A stretch of 22,348 nucleotides of DNA, taken from contig DIYG01000090.1 in assembly GCA_002428935.1 (NCBI GenBank), positions 13,400-35,747 on the forward strand, written 5' to 3'. The first letter of the stretch is position 1. Every line of letters starts with the position of its first letter. Source of the DNA: Halieaceae bacterium UBA6060 (GTDB lineage: Bacteria; Pseudomonadota; Gammaproteobacteria; Pseudomonadales; Halieaceae). The notes under the pieces are model-generated. The model did no database searches. It was given only the letters and a program-made list of their open reading frames with translations, and was not told where the DNA came from. Positions 22,291 to 22,348 of the stretch are shown piece after piece. The translations under genes were made by a program, and so were the position numbers.

Positions 22291-22348
22291 GCATTCGATT
22301 CGCTTTGTTATGCCTGGAGACCAGGGCGGCGCACGGTCTCGCTGCCTA

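Overview
The window looks like a chromosomal segment of a marine-type gammaproteobacterium. The evidence is a ComM/YifB end, a periplasmic cytochrome c5 with an extra cysteine pair, a DUF3080 lipoprotein, strong Shine-Dalgarno sites and moderately high GC. A Halieaceae (OM60/NOR5-like) or related lineage is my guess from the gene set; no rRNA or marker gene settles it.

Region 1 (1-6435) is mostly core genome: the 3' part of comM, a convergent cytochrome c5 gene sharing its terminator, a glutathione S-transferase (GST), a DUF3080 lipoprotein, a secreted protein with a TrbI/VirB10-like domain, and a leftward operon of a TetR regulator and a phytanoyl-CoA-dioxygenase-like enzyme. The TetR start is preceded by a 9-bp inverted repeat and a promoter that would give an almost leaderless mRNA.

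Region 2 (6310-7391) is an insertion hotspot. A HigB/HigA toxin-antitoxin pair lies between two copies of a diverged hairpin repeat. It is followed by a degenerate copy of the 5' end of a tRNA gene and then the intact tRNA-Arg(CCG).

Region 3 (7392-12966) is a small genomic island inserted at the 3' end of tRNA-Arg. A 37-bp copy of the tRNA 3' end (36/37 identical) marks its far boundary. It carries a SIR2-like/HerA pair, the two-gene anti-phage system known as Sir2-HerA. It also carries a folded non-coding element, an unrecognised leftward reading frame split by a TAG, a membrane protein shaped like an M48 peptidase but lacking the zinc ligands, and a gene fragment running into the right att site. 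I see no integrase.

Region 4 (12967-16140) holds a small outer-membrane-barrel-like protein, a divergent LysR/aldo-keto reductase pair, and an XRE regulator fused to two membrane helices whose Shine-Dalgarno lies in a hairpin.

Region 5 (16150-20256) is a detoxification cluster. A TetR gene diverges from a probable five-gene operon: AhpD-like carboxymuconolactone decarboxylase (CMD) family protein, thioredoxin-fold protein, Nu-type GST, second GST, and type II haloacid dehalogenase. Near-identical TACCA-N2-TGGTA boxes sit at both promoters, suggesting one repressor controls the cluster and itself. The natural inference is defence against electrophilic or halogenated compounds and peroxides.

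Region 6 (20257-22348) holds an exported formylglycine-type sulfatase and a strong intrinsic terminator.
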